The notes: generated by a model not told the origin, from the sequence alone. A stretch of 64,000 bases of DNA from Yinghuangia seranimata (GCF_029953285.1 NZ_JASAOI010000077.1:1-64000); one strand, 5' to 3'; positions 1-9,136 are shown, counted from the first letter of the stretch. Program-made: numbers and translations.

Positions 1-275
1 AGCGCGCGGCCACCCCACACCACCGCGCGCGACAGCGCGCGGCCACCCCACACCGCCGCGCGCGACAGCGCGCGGCCACCCCACACCGCCGCGCGCGACA
101 GCGCGCGGCCACCCCACACCACCGCGCGCGACAGCGCGCGGCCACCCCACACCGCCGCGCGCGACAGCGCGCGGCCACCCCACACCGCCGCGCGCGACAG
201 CGCGCGGCCACCCCACACCGCCGCGCGCGACAGCGCGCGGCCACCCCACACCGCCGCGCGCGACAGCGCGCGGCC
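1..275. repeat. 33-bp minisatellite, 8 copies plus 11 nt
   Basis: Eight contiguous 33-bp units run from the window edge, followed by the first 11 nt of a ninth. Units 1 and 4 differ from the others by one base (accacc instead of accgcc). Each unit carries arms GCGCGCGG and CCGCGCGC that can pair as an 8-bp stem, and unit junctions give a second dyad, GCGCGC-GACA-GCGCGC. No frame contains a stop and 33 is a multiple of three, so a coding origin to the left cannot be excluded. I see no gene here. The array may extend beyond the window. Confidence 0.95.
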
Positions 276-553
276 GGGACCAGGGAGCGCAGAGGGCGAC
301 ACCGGCTCCCGGCTGCGGTCACTCGGTCGTGACCAACGCGTGGATGTTAGCCAGCAGCCCGCCTGCGTAGGCCCTTCGAAGAGGTGGGCGAGCCAGACGG
401 CTCGTGTCAGGCCGTTGATCGAGCGGGCGGCTCGCGCAACCGCGCACCGACCGTCCCTGCGTCGTCGCCGACTCGGAACGCGATCCGCTGCGCGGTCGGC
501 GCCTCGTCCGCCGAGCGCGCGGCCGCGGGCTTCGCAGGCGTGGCGGCGGCGGA
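276..553. other. Intergenic stretch, no gene seen
   Basis: This lies between the minisatellite and the 3' end of the PLP-lyase gene. The only structure noticed is a short dyad, GGTCAC-6 nt-GTGACC, at 317-334. Open frames here look like the usual high-GC shadows. Confidence 0.5.
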
Positions 554-2011
554 TCAGCCCCTCAGGTGGAACAGCCTGCCGATGACGTCGGGGAGGAGGC
601 GTTCGGCGAGGGGCGGCGGCATGGTTTCCATCAGGGCGAGGACGGGGGCCATGCGGTCCGGGAGGGCGCCGTCGGGGGTGAGGCCGGCGAGGTCGAGGAG
701 GCTGGCGACGTCGGTCGGGGTGAGGGTCGTCGGGTCGATGAGGGCGGCGGCTTCGGCCAGGGCGGGGTCCACGGTCGCGGGGCCGAGGCGGCGGGCCTCG
801 TCGGCGGCGTCGGTGAGGGCGGCGAGGAGGTCGGAGGCCTTGCCGTCGGCCGCGGCGGTGACGGTCAGGTGGATCGTGCGCGGGAGACCGCCGAAGCCGG
901 GCTGGGGCTGGACGTACCAGCCGTGCGCGCGCAGGCAGTCGGCGACGACGAAAACGTCGAGGTCCGGGTCCGTGCTCGCCACGGCCAGCAGGGATCCGGG
1001 TGGGTCGCCCAGGACGCTCAGGCCCGTTATTTTGGGCAGGCCTGAGCGGAGCTCCCGGGCCGTGCGCAGCGCGCGCCGCGCGAGGTCCAGGTACCCCTCG
1101 TCGCCGATCCCCCGCAGCACCGCCCATGCCGCGGCCAGCGGACCCGCCGACTTGGTCCCCTGAAGCGTCGCGTTCACCACCGGATAGCCCGGCCACGACG
1201 CACACGCGAAGTAGCCGTGGCGTCGCATTTCGTGATCGCGGAACAAGACTACGGACACACCCTTCGGCGTGTACGCGTATTTGTGAAGATCGACGGAAAG
1301 GGACGTGACGCCGGCGACGGCGAGGTCGAACGCCGGCAGCTCCGCGCCCACTTCCGGCAGCCGCCGCAGGTACGGAAGCAGCCAGCCCCCGATGCACGCG
1401 TCGACGTGGCACAGCACGCCGCGCTCGGCCGCGGCCGCCGCGACCTCGGCGACCGGGTCTACGACGCCGTGCGCGTACGACGGCGCGGAGACGACCACGA
1501 GCGCGGTCCGGTCGGTGATCGCCGCCGCCATCGCCCGGGGGTCGGGAGTGAAGGTCTCGCCGTCGACCGGTACCGCGACGACCTCCAGGCCGAACAGGTG
1601 CGCCGCCTTGTGGAACGCCGCGTGCGCCGTCACCGGAAGCACCAGCTGCGGCGCCGTCACCCCGCGGGTGGCGCGGGCGTGTTCGCGCGCGGTGAGGACC
1701 GCCATGAGGCAGCTCTCGGTGCCACCGGAGGTGACCGTGCCGACGGTGTCCGGACCGCCGCCGAGCAGCCGCGCCGCGGTGCCGACGACCTCGTTCTCCA
1801 GCGCGACCACGCTCGGGAAGGCCGTCATGTCCAGGCCGTTGACGCCGGCCATCGCGGCGTAGGCGTCCTCGGCGAGCCGGACGGTCTCGGGGCCGAGGCC
1901 GGGGTCGTACACGTACGCGAGCGTGCGGCCGCCGTACACCGGCAGGTCCGCGGCGCGCAGTGCGGCGAGTTCGGCGAGGACGGCCGCGGGCTGACGGGCG
2001 CTGTCGGTCAC
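554..2011 (-). CDS. PLP-dependent decarboxylase / sphingosine-phosphate-lyase-like enzyme
   Basis: A 485-aa fold-type I PLP enzyme of the group II decarboxylase / sphingosine-1-phosphate lyase type. Visible landmarks are TSGGTES (residues 94-100, phosphate-binding), HVDAC (202-206, Asp that contacts the PLP pyridine nitrogen) and SVDLHKY (239-245), whose Lys244 should form the Schiff base. The start is a GTG sharing four bases (GTGA) with the stop of the upstream transporter gene, so the two are translationally coupled. The much longer frame reading upstream is an out-of-frame shadow of the transporter. The C-terminal ~70 residues form a helical tail ending LFHLRG. The substrate is not readable from the sequence; an amino acid or a phosphorylated long-chain base are both possible. 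Family is secure, specificity is not. Confidence 0.85.
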   Translation of the reverse strand: MTDSARQPAAVLAELAALRAADLPVYGGRTLAYVYDPGLGPETVRLAEDAYAAMAGVNGLDMTAFPSVVALENEVVGTAARLLGGGPDTVGTVTSGGTESCLMAVLTAREHARATRGVTAPQLVLPVTAHAAFHKAAHLFGLEVVAVPVDGETFTPDPRAMAAAITDRTALVVVSAPSYAHGVVDPVAEVAAAAAERGVLCHVDACIGGWLLPYLRRLPEVGAELPAFDLAVAGVTSLSVDLHKYAYTPKGVSVVLFRDHEMRRHGYFACASWPGYPVVNATLQGTKSAGPLAAAWAVLRGIGDEGYLDLARRALRTARELRSGLPKITGLSVLGDPPGSLLAVASTDPDLDVFVVADCLRAHGWYVQPQPGFGGLPRTIHLTVTAAADGKASDLLAALTDAADEARRLGPATVDPALAEAAALIDPTTLTPTDVASLLDLAGLTPDGALPDRMAPVLALMETMPPPLAERLLPDVIGRLFHLRG

Positions 2012-3504
2012 CGGGACTCCTTCTCGAGGTTCTCCAGGTCGAAAGGGGACGGCATGTCGGCCTCCTCCGGGTCCGGCTCCGCGGCGTTCCCGGCGGGTGC
2101 GGCCTTGTGCCGGTCCAGGAGGGCGGCGAGCTTGGCCTCGGTGAGGTCGTAGCGCAGGATGAACGGCATGCTGACGACGAGCAGTACGGCCGGCAGCAGC
2201 GTGAAGCCGAGCAGAACGCCGGTCAGCGCCGAGTCGGGCTGCGGGACGCGGTGGTCGGCGTCCGACGCGACGAAACCCGTGACCTGGAGGACGGCCGCGA
2301 ACACGCCCGCGCCGAGCGCGAGTCCGAGCATCTCGGCGGCGGTCCACACGCCGGTGAAGACACCCGCGCGGCGTTCGCCGGTGATCATGGCGTCGACCGC
2401 CACGGCGTCGCCGATCATCGACATCGGCAGCATCTGCATGCCGGCGTAGCCGATGCCCGCGATGCCGGTGAACACATAGACGGCACCCGCCGGGACGTGT
2501 TCGGCGGAGGTCATCAGCAGCGCGGCGACAAGGAAGCAGCACGAGGCGGCGAAGGCCGCGTTGCGCTTGCCGTACCGCAGCGCGGCGCGCGACCAGCCGG
2601 GCATGGCCACGATCGACGGCAGGACGAGCGCCGCGAACAGCCATGTGGTGGCGGACGAGTCGTCGAGCACATAGGTGGCGAAGTACTGCACTCCCGCGAG
2701 CATCGCCCCGGCGCCGATCGCCTGGACGACGTACATGCCCAGCAGGTTCATGAAGGAACGATTTGTCCTTGCGATGGCGAGCTGCTTGAGGATCGACTTC
2801 TCCCCCGCCGTCGCCCGCACGACCGTGGTGGCGCGCGCCGTGGTGAAGAAAGCGGCGAGCATGCCGGCCATCAGCATCGCGCCGAGCACCAGGCCCATGA
2901 CGCGGTAGCCGTTCATCGTCCCGGGGTCGTCGTTGCCGGAGTGTCCCGCGATGATCGGCGCGAGGCCGCCCGACAGCATGATCGCGACGCTCAGGAACGC
3001 GACCCGCCACGACATCATGCGCGTGCGCTCGTGGTGGTCCGTGGTGATCTCGGACGGCATCGCTATGTACGGCACCTGGAAGGCGGCGAACGCGGTGGCC
3101 GCCAGCAGGTACATCACGCCGACGTAGAGCGCCGCCCACTCGCCGTCCAGCGGCGGTCCCGCGAACATCGCGGCGAACAGGAACGGGAGGGTCAGCGCGC
3201 CGCCGAGCATCCACGGCCGGCGCGGGCCCCAGCGGTGCTCGGTGCGGTCGGACAGCGTGCCGGCGTACGGGTTGGCGACGGCGTCCCACGCCTTCGGCAG
3301 GAACACGACGACGCCGGCGAGCAGCGGGGCGACGCCGAGCACGTCGGTCAGGTAGTACAGCAGCAACAGGCCTGGTACGGCGCCGAATATGCCGGTGCCG
3401 AACGAGCCGAGCCCGTAGCCGATGCGCACTATTCCGGGAAGCGGCGAGGTGTCGGGGCCCGTCGGGTCGACGGATTCTGGGCCCACGGCGGAAACCATGG
3501 TCAT
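2008..3504 (-). CDS. GPH/MelB-type MFS transporter
   Basis: A 498-aa polytopic membrane protein of the glycoside-pentoside-hexuronide:cation symporter family. The signature loop after helix 2, SDRTEHRWGPRRPW, matches the DRTxxxxGRRRPW pattern of this family, followed by about ten hydrophobic segments and a charged C-terminal tail. I chose the ATG at 3504 (MTMVSAVG); a second ATG lies two codons on, at 3498, and the longer frame upstream lacks hydrophobic or conserved sequence. No strong Shine-Dalgarno is visible. The stop overlaps the start of the PLP-lyase gene, suggesting import of a compound that the lyase then cleaves. The substrate is unknown; some members carry molecules other than sugars. 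Confidence 0.85.
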   Translation of the reverse strand: MTMVSAVGPESVDPTGPDTSPLPGIVRIGYGLGSFGTGIFGAVPGLLLLYYLTDVLGVAPLLAGVVVFLPKAWDAVANPYAGTLSDRTEHRWGPRRPWMLGGALTLPFLFAAMFAGPPLDGEWAALYVGVMYLLAATAFAAFQVPYIAMPSEITTDHHERTRMMSWRVAFLSVAIMLSGGLAPIIAGHSGNDDPGTMNGYRVMGLVLGAMLMAGMLAAFFTTARATTVVRATAGEKSILKQLAIARTNRSFMNLLGMYVVQAIGAGAMLAGVQYFATYVLDDSSATTWLFAALVLPSIVAMPGWSRAALRYGKRNAAFAASCCFLVAALLMTSAEHVPAGAVYVFTGIAGIGYAGMQMLPMSMIGDAVAVDAMITGERRAGVFTGVWTAAEMLGLALGAGVFAAVLQVTGFVASDADHRVPQPDSALTGVLLGFTLLPAVLLVVSMPFILRYDLTEAKLAALLDRHKAAPAGNAAEPDPEEADMPSPFDLENLEKESR

Positions 3505-3657
3505 GAACGTAGGCCCTGCCGGGGCCTGCCACCAGCATTCCCAGGTGGACCAGACCAATTTGCCCGGGCCCTGTTCATCACACGAACACCGCACTGTGCC
3601 CGGTTCGTTGATGTTTCGTCAGGTTCGACCGGGATCGCGGGGTGCCCGGAAAACCAC

Positions 3658-3689
3658 GACGCCCGCGAAGCGGAGGCTTCGCGGGCGTC
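3658..3689 (-). terminator. Intrinsic terminator hairpin after nusB
   Basis: Perfect 14-bp stem (GACGCCCGCGAAGC and its complement) with a GGAG loop, 20 bp beyond the nusB stop. There is no T tract, as is common in high-GC actinobacteria. It sits between the tail of nusB and the promoter side of the transporter gene. Confidence 0.85.
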
Positions 3690-3709
3690 ACGGTGACGAC
3701 GGAGTGCGC

Positions 3710-4138
3710 CTAGCGCAGCAGGGTCGGCTTCAGGTCCTTCAGACGGGCCAGCAGACCGTTCACGAACTGCGGCGAGTCGTCGGTCGAGAACTCCTTGGCG
3801 AGCTCGACCGCCTCGTCGATGGCGACGGCGTCCGGGACGTCGTCCTCCCACAGCAGCTCGTACACGCCGAGCCGCAGCACGTTGCGGTCGACGGTCGGCA
3901 TGCGGTCCATCGTCCAGCCCACCGCGTAGGTCGCGATCAGGTCGTCGATGCGCGTGCGGTGCGCCTGGACGCCCTCGACCAGCTGCATGGTGTACTCCGC
4001 GACCGGCGGCATGTCCGGGTCGGTGCGCGAGCGCCCCACCCAGTCCGCGAGCACGGTCACCGGATCGCCGTTGCGCTGGTCGGCCTCGAAGAGGATCTGC
4101 AGCGCGCGGCGACGGGTCTTGGTGCGGGCACCAGCCAC
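3710..4138 (-). CDS. nusB: Transcription antitermination factor NusB
   Basis: A 142-aa all-helical NusB. The N-terminus ARTKTRRRALQILFEAD is the arginine-rich boxA RNA-binding helix. The central segment PTVDRNVLRLGVYELL and the end segment IDEAVELAKEFSTDDSPQFVNGLL are family hallmarks. With NusE (S10) it binds boxA and supports antitermination in rRNA operons. The GTG start shares one base with the TAG stop of efp (TAGTG), so it is read from the same message, and a strong terminator follows. Length is typical. Confidence 0.97.
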   Translation of the reverse strand: MAGARTKTRRRALQILFEADQRNGDPVTVLADWVGRSRTDPDMPPVAEYTMQLVEGVQAHRTRIDDLIATYAVGWTMDRMPTVDRNVLRLGVYELLWEDDVPDAVAIDEAVELAKEFSTDDSPQFVNGLLARLKDLKPTLLR

Positions 4139-4704
4139 TAGTTGTTCACGCGGCCCAGGTAGTCACCGGAACGGGTGTCGACCTTGACCTTCTCACCGGT
4201 GGTGATGAACAGCGGGACGCCGATCTCGTAGCCGGTCTCCAGCTTCGCCGGCTTGGTGCCGCCGGTGGAGCGGTCGCCCTGGACGCCCGGCTCGGTGTAC
4301 TCGATGAGGAGCTCGACCGAGGCCGGCAGCTCGACGTACAGCGGCGCGCCCTCGTAGATCGCCACGGTCGCCTCGAAGCCCTCGAGGAGGAAGTTCGCGG
4401 CGTCGCCGACGGTCTCCGGGCTGATGTGCAGCTGCTCGTAGGTCTCCGTGTCCATGAACACGAAGTCCGCGCCGTCCTTGTAGGAGAACTGCATGCCGCG
4501 GCGGTCGACGCTGGCCGTCTCGATCTTGATGCCCGCGTTGAACGTCTTGTCGACAGTCTTGCCGGACATCACGCTCTTGAGCTTGGTGCGGACGAAGGCG
4601 GGGCCCTTGCCCGGCTTGACGTGCTGGAACTCCACGACGGACCAGAGCTGTCCACCGTCGAGCTTGAGCACCATGCCGTTCTTCAGGTCGTTGGTCGTGG
4701 CCAC
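4138..4704 (-). CDS. efp: Elongation factor P
   Basis: A 188-aa three-domain EF-P, which binds between the ribosomal P and E sites and relieves stalling at polyproline stretches. Domain I carries the tip loop VKPGKGPAF with Lys33 at the tip. Domain III ends with the conserved block [20 protein letters not shown] followed by SGDYLGR. I chose the GTG at 4704, preceded by a GGAG ribosome site; the longer frame upstream is arginine-rich and lacks homology. It lies 61 bp after the proline peptidase gene and overlaps nusB, the usual actinobacterial order. Confidence 0.97.
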   Translation of the reverse strand: MATTNDLKNGMVLKLDGGQLWSVVEFQHVKPGKGPAFVRTKLKSVMSGKTVDKTFNAGIKIETASVDRRGMQFSYKDGADFVFMDTETYEQLHISPETVGDAANFLLEGFEATVAIYEGAPLYVELPASVELLIEYTEPGVQGDRSTGGTKPAKLETGYEIGVPLFITTGEKVKVDTRSGDYLGRVNN

Positions 4705-4765
4705 GGGTGCGGGATCTCCTGCGTTGCTTCGGACCGGCCGCCTGCCCCTGCGTGCGCTCGGCGCG

Positions 4766-5881
4766 CTACAGGACGAGCAGCTCCTTGGTCGTGATGGTGA
4801 GTAGCTCGGGCCCGCCTTCCTCAAGGGGACGGACCACGAGGGTGTCTTCGATGCGGACCCCGCCGCGCCCCGGGAGGTAGATCCCCGGCTCGACGGTGAC
4901 CGGCATGCAAGCGTCCAGCTTACCGTCCGAGCCGGGACCGATGCGCGGGTCCTCGTGGATCTCCAGTCCCACGCCGTGTCCGAGCCCGTGCGGAAAGTAC
5001 TCGCCGTAGCCGGCGGCGTCGATCACCGCCTTGGCGGCGTGGTGGACGGTGGCGGTCTCGGTGCCGGGCGCGAGGGCCTCGCGGCCCGCCTTCTGCGCCG
5101 CGAAGACCACGTCGTACACCTCGACCTGCCACTCCGCCGGCTCGTTGCCGATGACGAAGGTGCGGGTCATGTCGGCGTGGTAACCGCGGTAGCAGGCACC
5201 GAAGTCGATCTTGAGGAAGTCGCCGTCCTCGACCCTGCGGTCCCCCGGGCTGTGGTGCGGGATCGCCGAGTGCGGGCCGGACGCCACGATGGTCGGGAAC
5301 GCCGGACGGTCCGCGCCGTGGTCGGCCATCCGCCGCTCCAGCTCCAGCGCGATGTGCCGCTCGGTGCGGCCGACCAGGATCGACTCGATCATCTCGGCGA
5401 TCGCCTGGTCGCCGATCTCACACGCGATGCGCAGCGTCGCCAGCTCGTCGGCGTCCTTGACGCGGCGCAGCTCCTCGACGGCACGGCCCAGGTCGACGCG
5501 GTCGACGCCGTCGGCGGCCTCGCCGAGGGCGCGGTACAGCTCGACGGTGACGGCGTGCTCCTCGACGGCGAGGCGGCGGGCCTTGTCCGTCGCGGCCCGC
5601 CGGGCCAGGGCGGGGGCGCAGGCGCGCTCGTCGAGCAGCTCGATGTCGGGCGCCTGATCGGCGGCCTGGGCGAGGTAGCGGCCGTCGGTGGACAGCACCG
5701 CGGAGGCGCGGCCCTCGGCCCCGTCGGCGACGCCCGCGTACACCAGCAGCGCGGCGTTCGACCCGGTGAAGCCGGTCAGGTAGCGCACGTTGACGAGGTT
5801 GGTGATCAGCGCCGCGTCGGCGCCGGTCGCGGCCACACGGGCACGCAGGCGGTCACGGCGGGCGGCGTGGGCCTCGGGCAT
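4766..5881 (-). CDS. pepQ: Xaa-Pro peptidase (M24 family)
   Basis: A 371-aa M24B metallopeptidase that cleaves Xaa-Pro bonds in the cytoplasm. An N-terminal creatinase-like domain ([13 protein letters not shown]) is followed by the pita-bread catalytic domain. Metal ligands are visible in [18 protein letters not shown] (two Asp), [13 protein letters not shown] (His, then Glu) and the later [10 protein letters not shown] and GVRIEDT glutamates. The start is the ATG at 5881 ([10 protein letters not shown]), because upstream sequence is Arg/Pro-rich and unlike the family. Its position before efp is conserved in streptomycetes. Aminopeptidase P versus prolidase specificity cannot be decided here. 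Confidence 0.92.
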   Translation of the reverse strand: MPEAHAARRDRLRARVAATGADAALITNLVNVRYLTGFTGSNAALLVYAGVADGAEGRASAVLSTDGRYLAQAADQAPDIELLDERACAPALARRAATDKARRLAVEEHAVTVELYRALGEAADGVDRVDLGRAVEELRRVKDADELATLRIACEIGDQAIAEMIESILVGRTERHIALELERRMADHGADRPAFPTIVASGPHSAIPHHSPGDRRVEDGDFLKIDFGACYRGYHADMTRTFVIGNEPAEWQVEVYDVVFAAQKAGREALAPGTETATVHHAAKAVIDAAGYGEYFPHGLGHGVGLEIHEDPRIGPGSDGKLDACMPVTVEPGIYLPGRGGVRIEDTLVVRPLEEGGPELLTITTKELLVL

Positions 5882-6208
5882 GCGCTCAGCGTAACCCCGC
5901 GGGGGCCGACCGGCCTGGTACGCGGCGCCGGTCGGCGCGGCTGGGTGAGCGGGCCCGCCGCGGCGCGGGGAACGGGTTGGCTTTCGCACAGTCGTGTGGC
6001 CGGAACCGCGTGCGGGGCCGGTGTGTCGGCGGGGCTTCGCGCGACGCCGGATTCGAGTGCTTGTTCGATTTATGCGGGCCGTGATGCCCGGATTCGTCCA
6101 CCGTTCGAGGGACTTTCCCGGAGGTCGGCCCATTCCGGGTCCCCGGGCGGTTCGCCGGTCCTACGCTTTTCGCAGGGGTCGAAATCCACGCATCGGGGGG
6201 TGGTTCGG
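5882..6208. other. Divergent intergenic region
   Basis: This holds the promoter regions of the leftward peptidase operon and the rightward protease-hydrolase gene. A perfect 10-bp inverted repeat, GCCGACCGGC / GCCGGTCGGC (5905-5914 and 5927-5936), lies 24 bp upstream of the peptidase start and may be a 5' UTR hairpin or an operator. No convincing -10/-35 pair was found. Confidence 0.5.
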
Positions 6209-8254
6209 ATGCACATCGGCGACCGTTTCAACGGCGTTGCCGATCCGGCGCTGAGCGAGCGGCTGGTCCGCCAGACGGAGGCCGCGGGGGCGCGCCATCG
6301 GGCGGCCGAGGCGCAGCGGGAGGAGATCGCGCGCAGGCGCGCGGCGGGCATGCGTTTCCCGGACGAGCCGGAGCGGCTCGCACGGCGCGCACGGCGGCTG
6401 GTCGAGGCGGGGGCGGTGCCGGGCGAGGCGCTGCTGGCGATCCCGCCGGACGCGGAGCGGCTGCGGACCGACGAGCGGATCATCGGCGATTCCAACGACC
6501 TGCAGTCCTCGGCGTTCCTGCCGCGCGGGGTGCGGGCCGCGGCGACGGTGGGCCGCATCTGGTCGACGGCGGGCGGGGTCACGCAGCCGATGGCGACGGG
6601 GTTCCTGGTCAGCCCACGGCTGCTGCTGACCAATCACCACGTGTTCCCGGACGCGGCGGCGCCCGACGACGCGTTCGTCGAGTTCGGCGCGGACGTGGGG
6701 ATGGACGGCATGCCGGCGCCGACCGTGCGCTTCACGTTCGCTCCGGCGGTGTTCTTCGCCGCCGACGAGAACCTCGACTACGCGCTGGTCGCGGTCGCGC
6801 CCGGGCTCGACGGCCGGCGCGCCGGCGACACGTTCGGGTGGAACCGGCTCGACGGGTCGGAGGGCAAGCTCGTCATCGGCGACTCGGTGAACATCGTCGG
6901 CCACCCCTCGGGGCGGCTGAAGGAGATCTGCATCCGGGGCAACGAACTCTTAGTCCGGCTGGACGAGTTCATCCACTACACGACCGACACCGAGCCGGGG
7001 AACTCGGGCTCGCCCGTGTTCAACGACCAGTGGGAGGTCGTGGCCCTGCACCACCGCGGCGTGCCCAAGACGGACGACAAGGGCCAGACCCTGAACGTCG
7101 ACGGCGGGGTGTGGACCGCGGACCAGGGCGACGGCGCGGTGGCGTGGATCGCCAACGAGGGCGCGCGGATCAGCGTGGTGATGCGGCACCTGGCGGCGAC
7201 GGTGGCGCCGGCGTCCCGGGAGGCGCTGACCGAGCTGGGCGCGGCGGCGATGCCGGCGGCCGAGTCGCTGCCGGGCGCCGCGGCGGCGGTGACCGTGCCG
7301 GGGCCGCGCACAGCCGAGTCGGTGCCGGTGCTGACCGGTGTGACCGGGCGGTCGGAGGCGTTCGGCACGACGCGGCAGCTGGTGTTCCTGCACGGCCGCA
7401 GTCAGGAGGGGCACGCGCCCGAGGACCTGCGGCGGTCGTGGGTCAACGGGCTCAACGCGGGCTTCGCGCGGCTGGGGTTCCCGCCGATCGACGCCGCGGA
7501 CGTGTTCTTCCCGTACTACGGGGACCGGCTCGCGGGCGCGCTGCGGCCGCAGGAGGCGCTGCCGACGAGCTTCGACGCGGTGGCGCGGGACCCGGAGGCG
7601 GCGGCCGCGCCGGTCTCGGCGTCCGCCCGGTCGCTGTACCAGCGGCTGCTGCGCCAGGCCGCCGCCGAGGCAGGTATGCCCGAGGGCGACGACGTCGCGG
7701 CCGATGAGGGCTTCGGGCTCGGCAACGTGGTCAAGCTGACCCGCAAGCCGCTGGACTGGCTGGCCCGGCACTCCGGTATGGACCGGCTCGTGATCGCGGC
7801 GGCGTTCCGGGACGTGGCGCTGTACCTGGACGACGGGCGGGTGCGCGACCAGGTGCTGGGGTGCGTGCGTGAGACGGTGCCGTCGTCGGGCGGCATCGTG
7901 CTGGTGGCGCACAGCCTCGGCACGGTCGTCGCGATGGACCTGCTGGCGGGCGGCGTCGGCCCGGACGTCACGGCGCTGGTCACGGTCGGCGCGCCGCTCG
8001 GGATGGACACCGTCTACGACCGGCTGCTGACCCACGGGCCGCACTGCCCGGCGCGGGTGGCGATGTGGTTCAACGGCTGGGCCCCGGCGGACGGCGTCGC
8101 GATCGGGTGCCCGCTGCGCGGCACGTGGTCGGGTCTGACGGGCGAGTCGTCGGTGGACAACCCGCGCGACCGCGCGCACGACATCGACGAGTACCTGTCG
8201 AACCCGGCGGTGGCCGGTGTCATCGGGACGCAGCTGGGGCTGGTCAGGCGCTGA
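6209..8254 (+). CDS. Trypsin-like protease fused to an alpha/beta hydrolase
   Basis: A 681-aa two-enzyme protein. Residues 1-115 form an Arg/Glu-rich helical region of unknown role. Residues ~118-335 are a trypsin-like serine protease: GFLVSPRLLLTNHHVF (catalytic His at 143 or 144), ENLDYALVAV (Asp190) and TEPGNSGSPVF (Ser266). After an Ala/Pro linker (~335-385), residues ~388-681 look like an alpha/beta hydrolase: strand LVFLHGRSQEG, nucleophile elbow VAHSLGTVVA (Ser569) and DRAHDIDEYL (candidate His657). There is no signal peptide or membrane helix, so it is probably cytoplasmic. The ATG follows a run of six G as ribosome site; the open frame further upstream is shadow. It is a monocistronic insertion in an otherwise conserved housekeeping order. 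No function is assigned. Confidence 0.85.
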   Translation: MHIGDRFNGVADPALSERLVRQTEAAGARHRAAEAQREEIARRRAAGMRFPDEPERLARRARRLVEAGAVPGEALLAIPPDAERLRTDERIIGDSNDLQSSAFLPRGVRAAATVGRIWSTAGGVTQPMATGFLVSPRLLLTNHHVFPDAAAPDDAFVEFGADVGMDGMPAPTVRFTFAPAVFFAADENLDYALVAVAPGLDGRRAGDTFGWNRLDGSEGKLVIGDSVNIVGHPSGRLKEICIRGNELLVRLDEFIHYTTDTEPGNSGSPVFNDQWEVVALHHRGVPKTDDKGQTLNVDGGVWTADQGDGAVAWIANEGARISVVMRHLAATVAPASREALTELGAAAMPAAESLPGAAAAVTVPGPRTAESVPVLTGVTGRSEAFGTTRQLVFLHGRSQEGHAPEDLRRSWVNGLNAGFARLGFPPIDAADVFFPYYGDRLAGALRPQEALPTSFDAVARDPEAAAAPVSASARSLYQRLLRQAAAEAGMPEGDDVAADEGFGLGNVVKLTRKPLDWLARHSGMDRLVIAAAFRDVALYLDDGRVRDQVLGCVRETVPSSGGIVLVAHSLGTVVAMDLLAGGVGPDVTALVTVGAPLGMDTVYDRLLTHGPHCPARVAMWFNGWAPADGVAIGCPLRGTWSGLTGESSVDNPRDRAHDIDEYLSNPAVAGVIGTQLGLVRR

Positions 8255-8277
8255 GCGGCGGGCCCGGAAACACGCGC

Positions 8278-8312
8278 GGGTGGCGCCCGTTCGCGGAGAA
8301 CGGGCACCACCC
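8278..8312. terminator. Bidirectional terminator hairpin
   Basis: A 15-bp stem with one mismatch (GGGTGGCGCCCGTTC against its near complement) and a 5-nt loop, between the convergent protease-hydrolase and cbtA genes. Confidence 0.8.
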
Positions 8313-8343
8313 GAAGCGCCTGAGGCCGGAGGTCTCCCGGCGG

Positions 8344-9117
8344 TCAGGCCGCCAGTGCGACGTCGCGCGGGCGTTCGACGACCTTGGCCGCCACCACGCC
8401 GAACAACAGGCCGAACGTTGACCAGATGACCGCCTGGACCCCGAGGGAGGCGATGCGGAACCGCCACAGGACGGTCGCGTCGAAGCCTTCGGGGACGGTC
8501 TCCGGCGAGGGCAGCGCCAGAGCGATGAGTGCCATCACCACGATGTAGCCGCCGACCGACGCCAGGATGGCGTTGGCCGTCCCGAGGCGCGGCACCAGCC
8601 GCCGCGCCACGACCGCCGCGGCGACCGCCGCGACGATGCTGACCGCGATGAGCCCGAAGTACTGCACGGTCCGCTCGGTGATGGTGTCGGGATCGCCGAC
8701 CGCCGGGGGCTGTGCGGGGTACTTCAGGAAGGGGACGAGCACGACGGCGACGAAGCCGACGAGCCCCAGCACGCCCGCCGTCGCGCGGGCGCCCAGCGGG
8801 CCGAGGCGCCCGTACGCGAGCGCGAACACGAGGGCGAACAGCCCTCCGATCGCGATCCCGTACACGCCGACACCGGTGAGGAGGCCCACCGTGCTCTGCA
8901 CGCCGCGGCTGACGGGTTCGGACTCGTCGCCGTGGTCGTGCCCGCCCATGTCCATGCCCGGCATGGCCGCCGGGTTGTGGTCGTGGGCGGAGTGGGCCTC
9001 TTCGAAGGTGATGGCGTGGCGGACCTCGGGCTCACCGAACACCCAGGCGAACGCCCAGGCCAGTAGACCGGCCACGACACCGACGAGCATGCCGCGGACC
9101 AGGAGGTTGCGCATCAT
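8344..9117 (-). CDS. cbtA: Cobalt transporter subunit CbtA
   Basis: A 257-aa CbtA membrane protein with five or six predicted helices, proposed to take up cobalt for cobalamin synthesis. After the first helix comes a His/Met/Asp-rich stretch (about 42-63, containing AMPGMDMGGHDHGD) that probably gathers metal. It starts 19 bp after cbtB ends, in the standard cbtB-cbtA order. The riboswitch upstream of cbtB indicates B12-dependent repression of both. Confidence 0.93.
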   Translation of the reverse strand: MMRNLLVRGMLVGVVAGLLAWAFAWVFGEPEVRHAITFEEAHSAHDHNPAAMPGMDMGGHDHGDESEPVSRGVQSTVGLLTGVGVYGIAIGGLFALVFALAYGRLGPLGARATAGVLGLVGFVAVVLVPFLKYPAQPPAVGDPDTITERTVQYFGLIAVSIVAAVAAAVVARRLVPRLGTANAILASVGGYIVVMALIALALPSPETVPEGFDATVLWRFRIASLGVQAVIWSTFGLLFGVVAAKVVERPRDVALAA

Positions 9118-9136
9118 GGCGTTGGTCCCCGCCCGC

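Noticed and set aside
1-275. CRISPR array
   Set aside because: The units are contiguous, with no unique spacers between them.
2012-3538. N-terminal half of a 994-aa frame ending in the PLP lyase
   Set aside because: It is an out-of-frame reading of the GPH transporter, which has clear membrane helices in its own frame.
4955-6208. N-terminal extension of the protease-hydrolase through the peptidase gene
   Set aside because: This part is antisense to pepQ; the true start at 6209 has a ribosome site and begins the conserved sequence.
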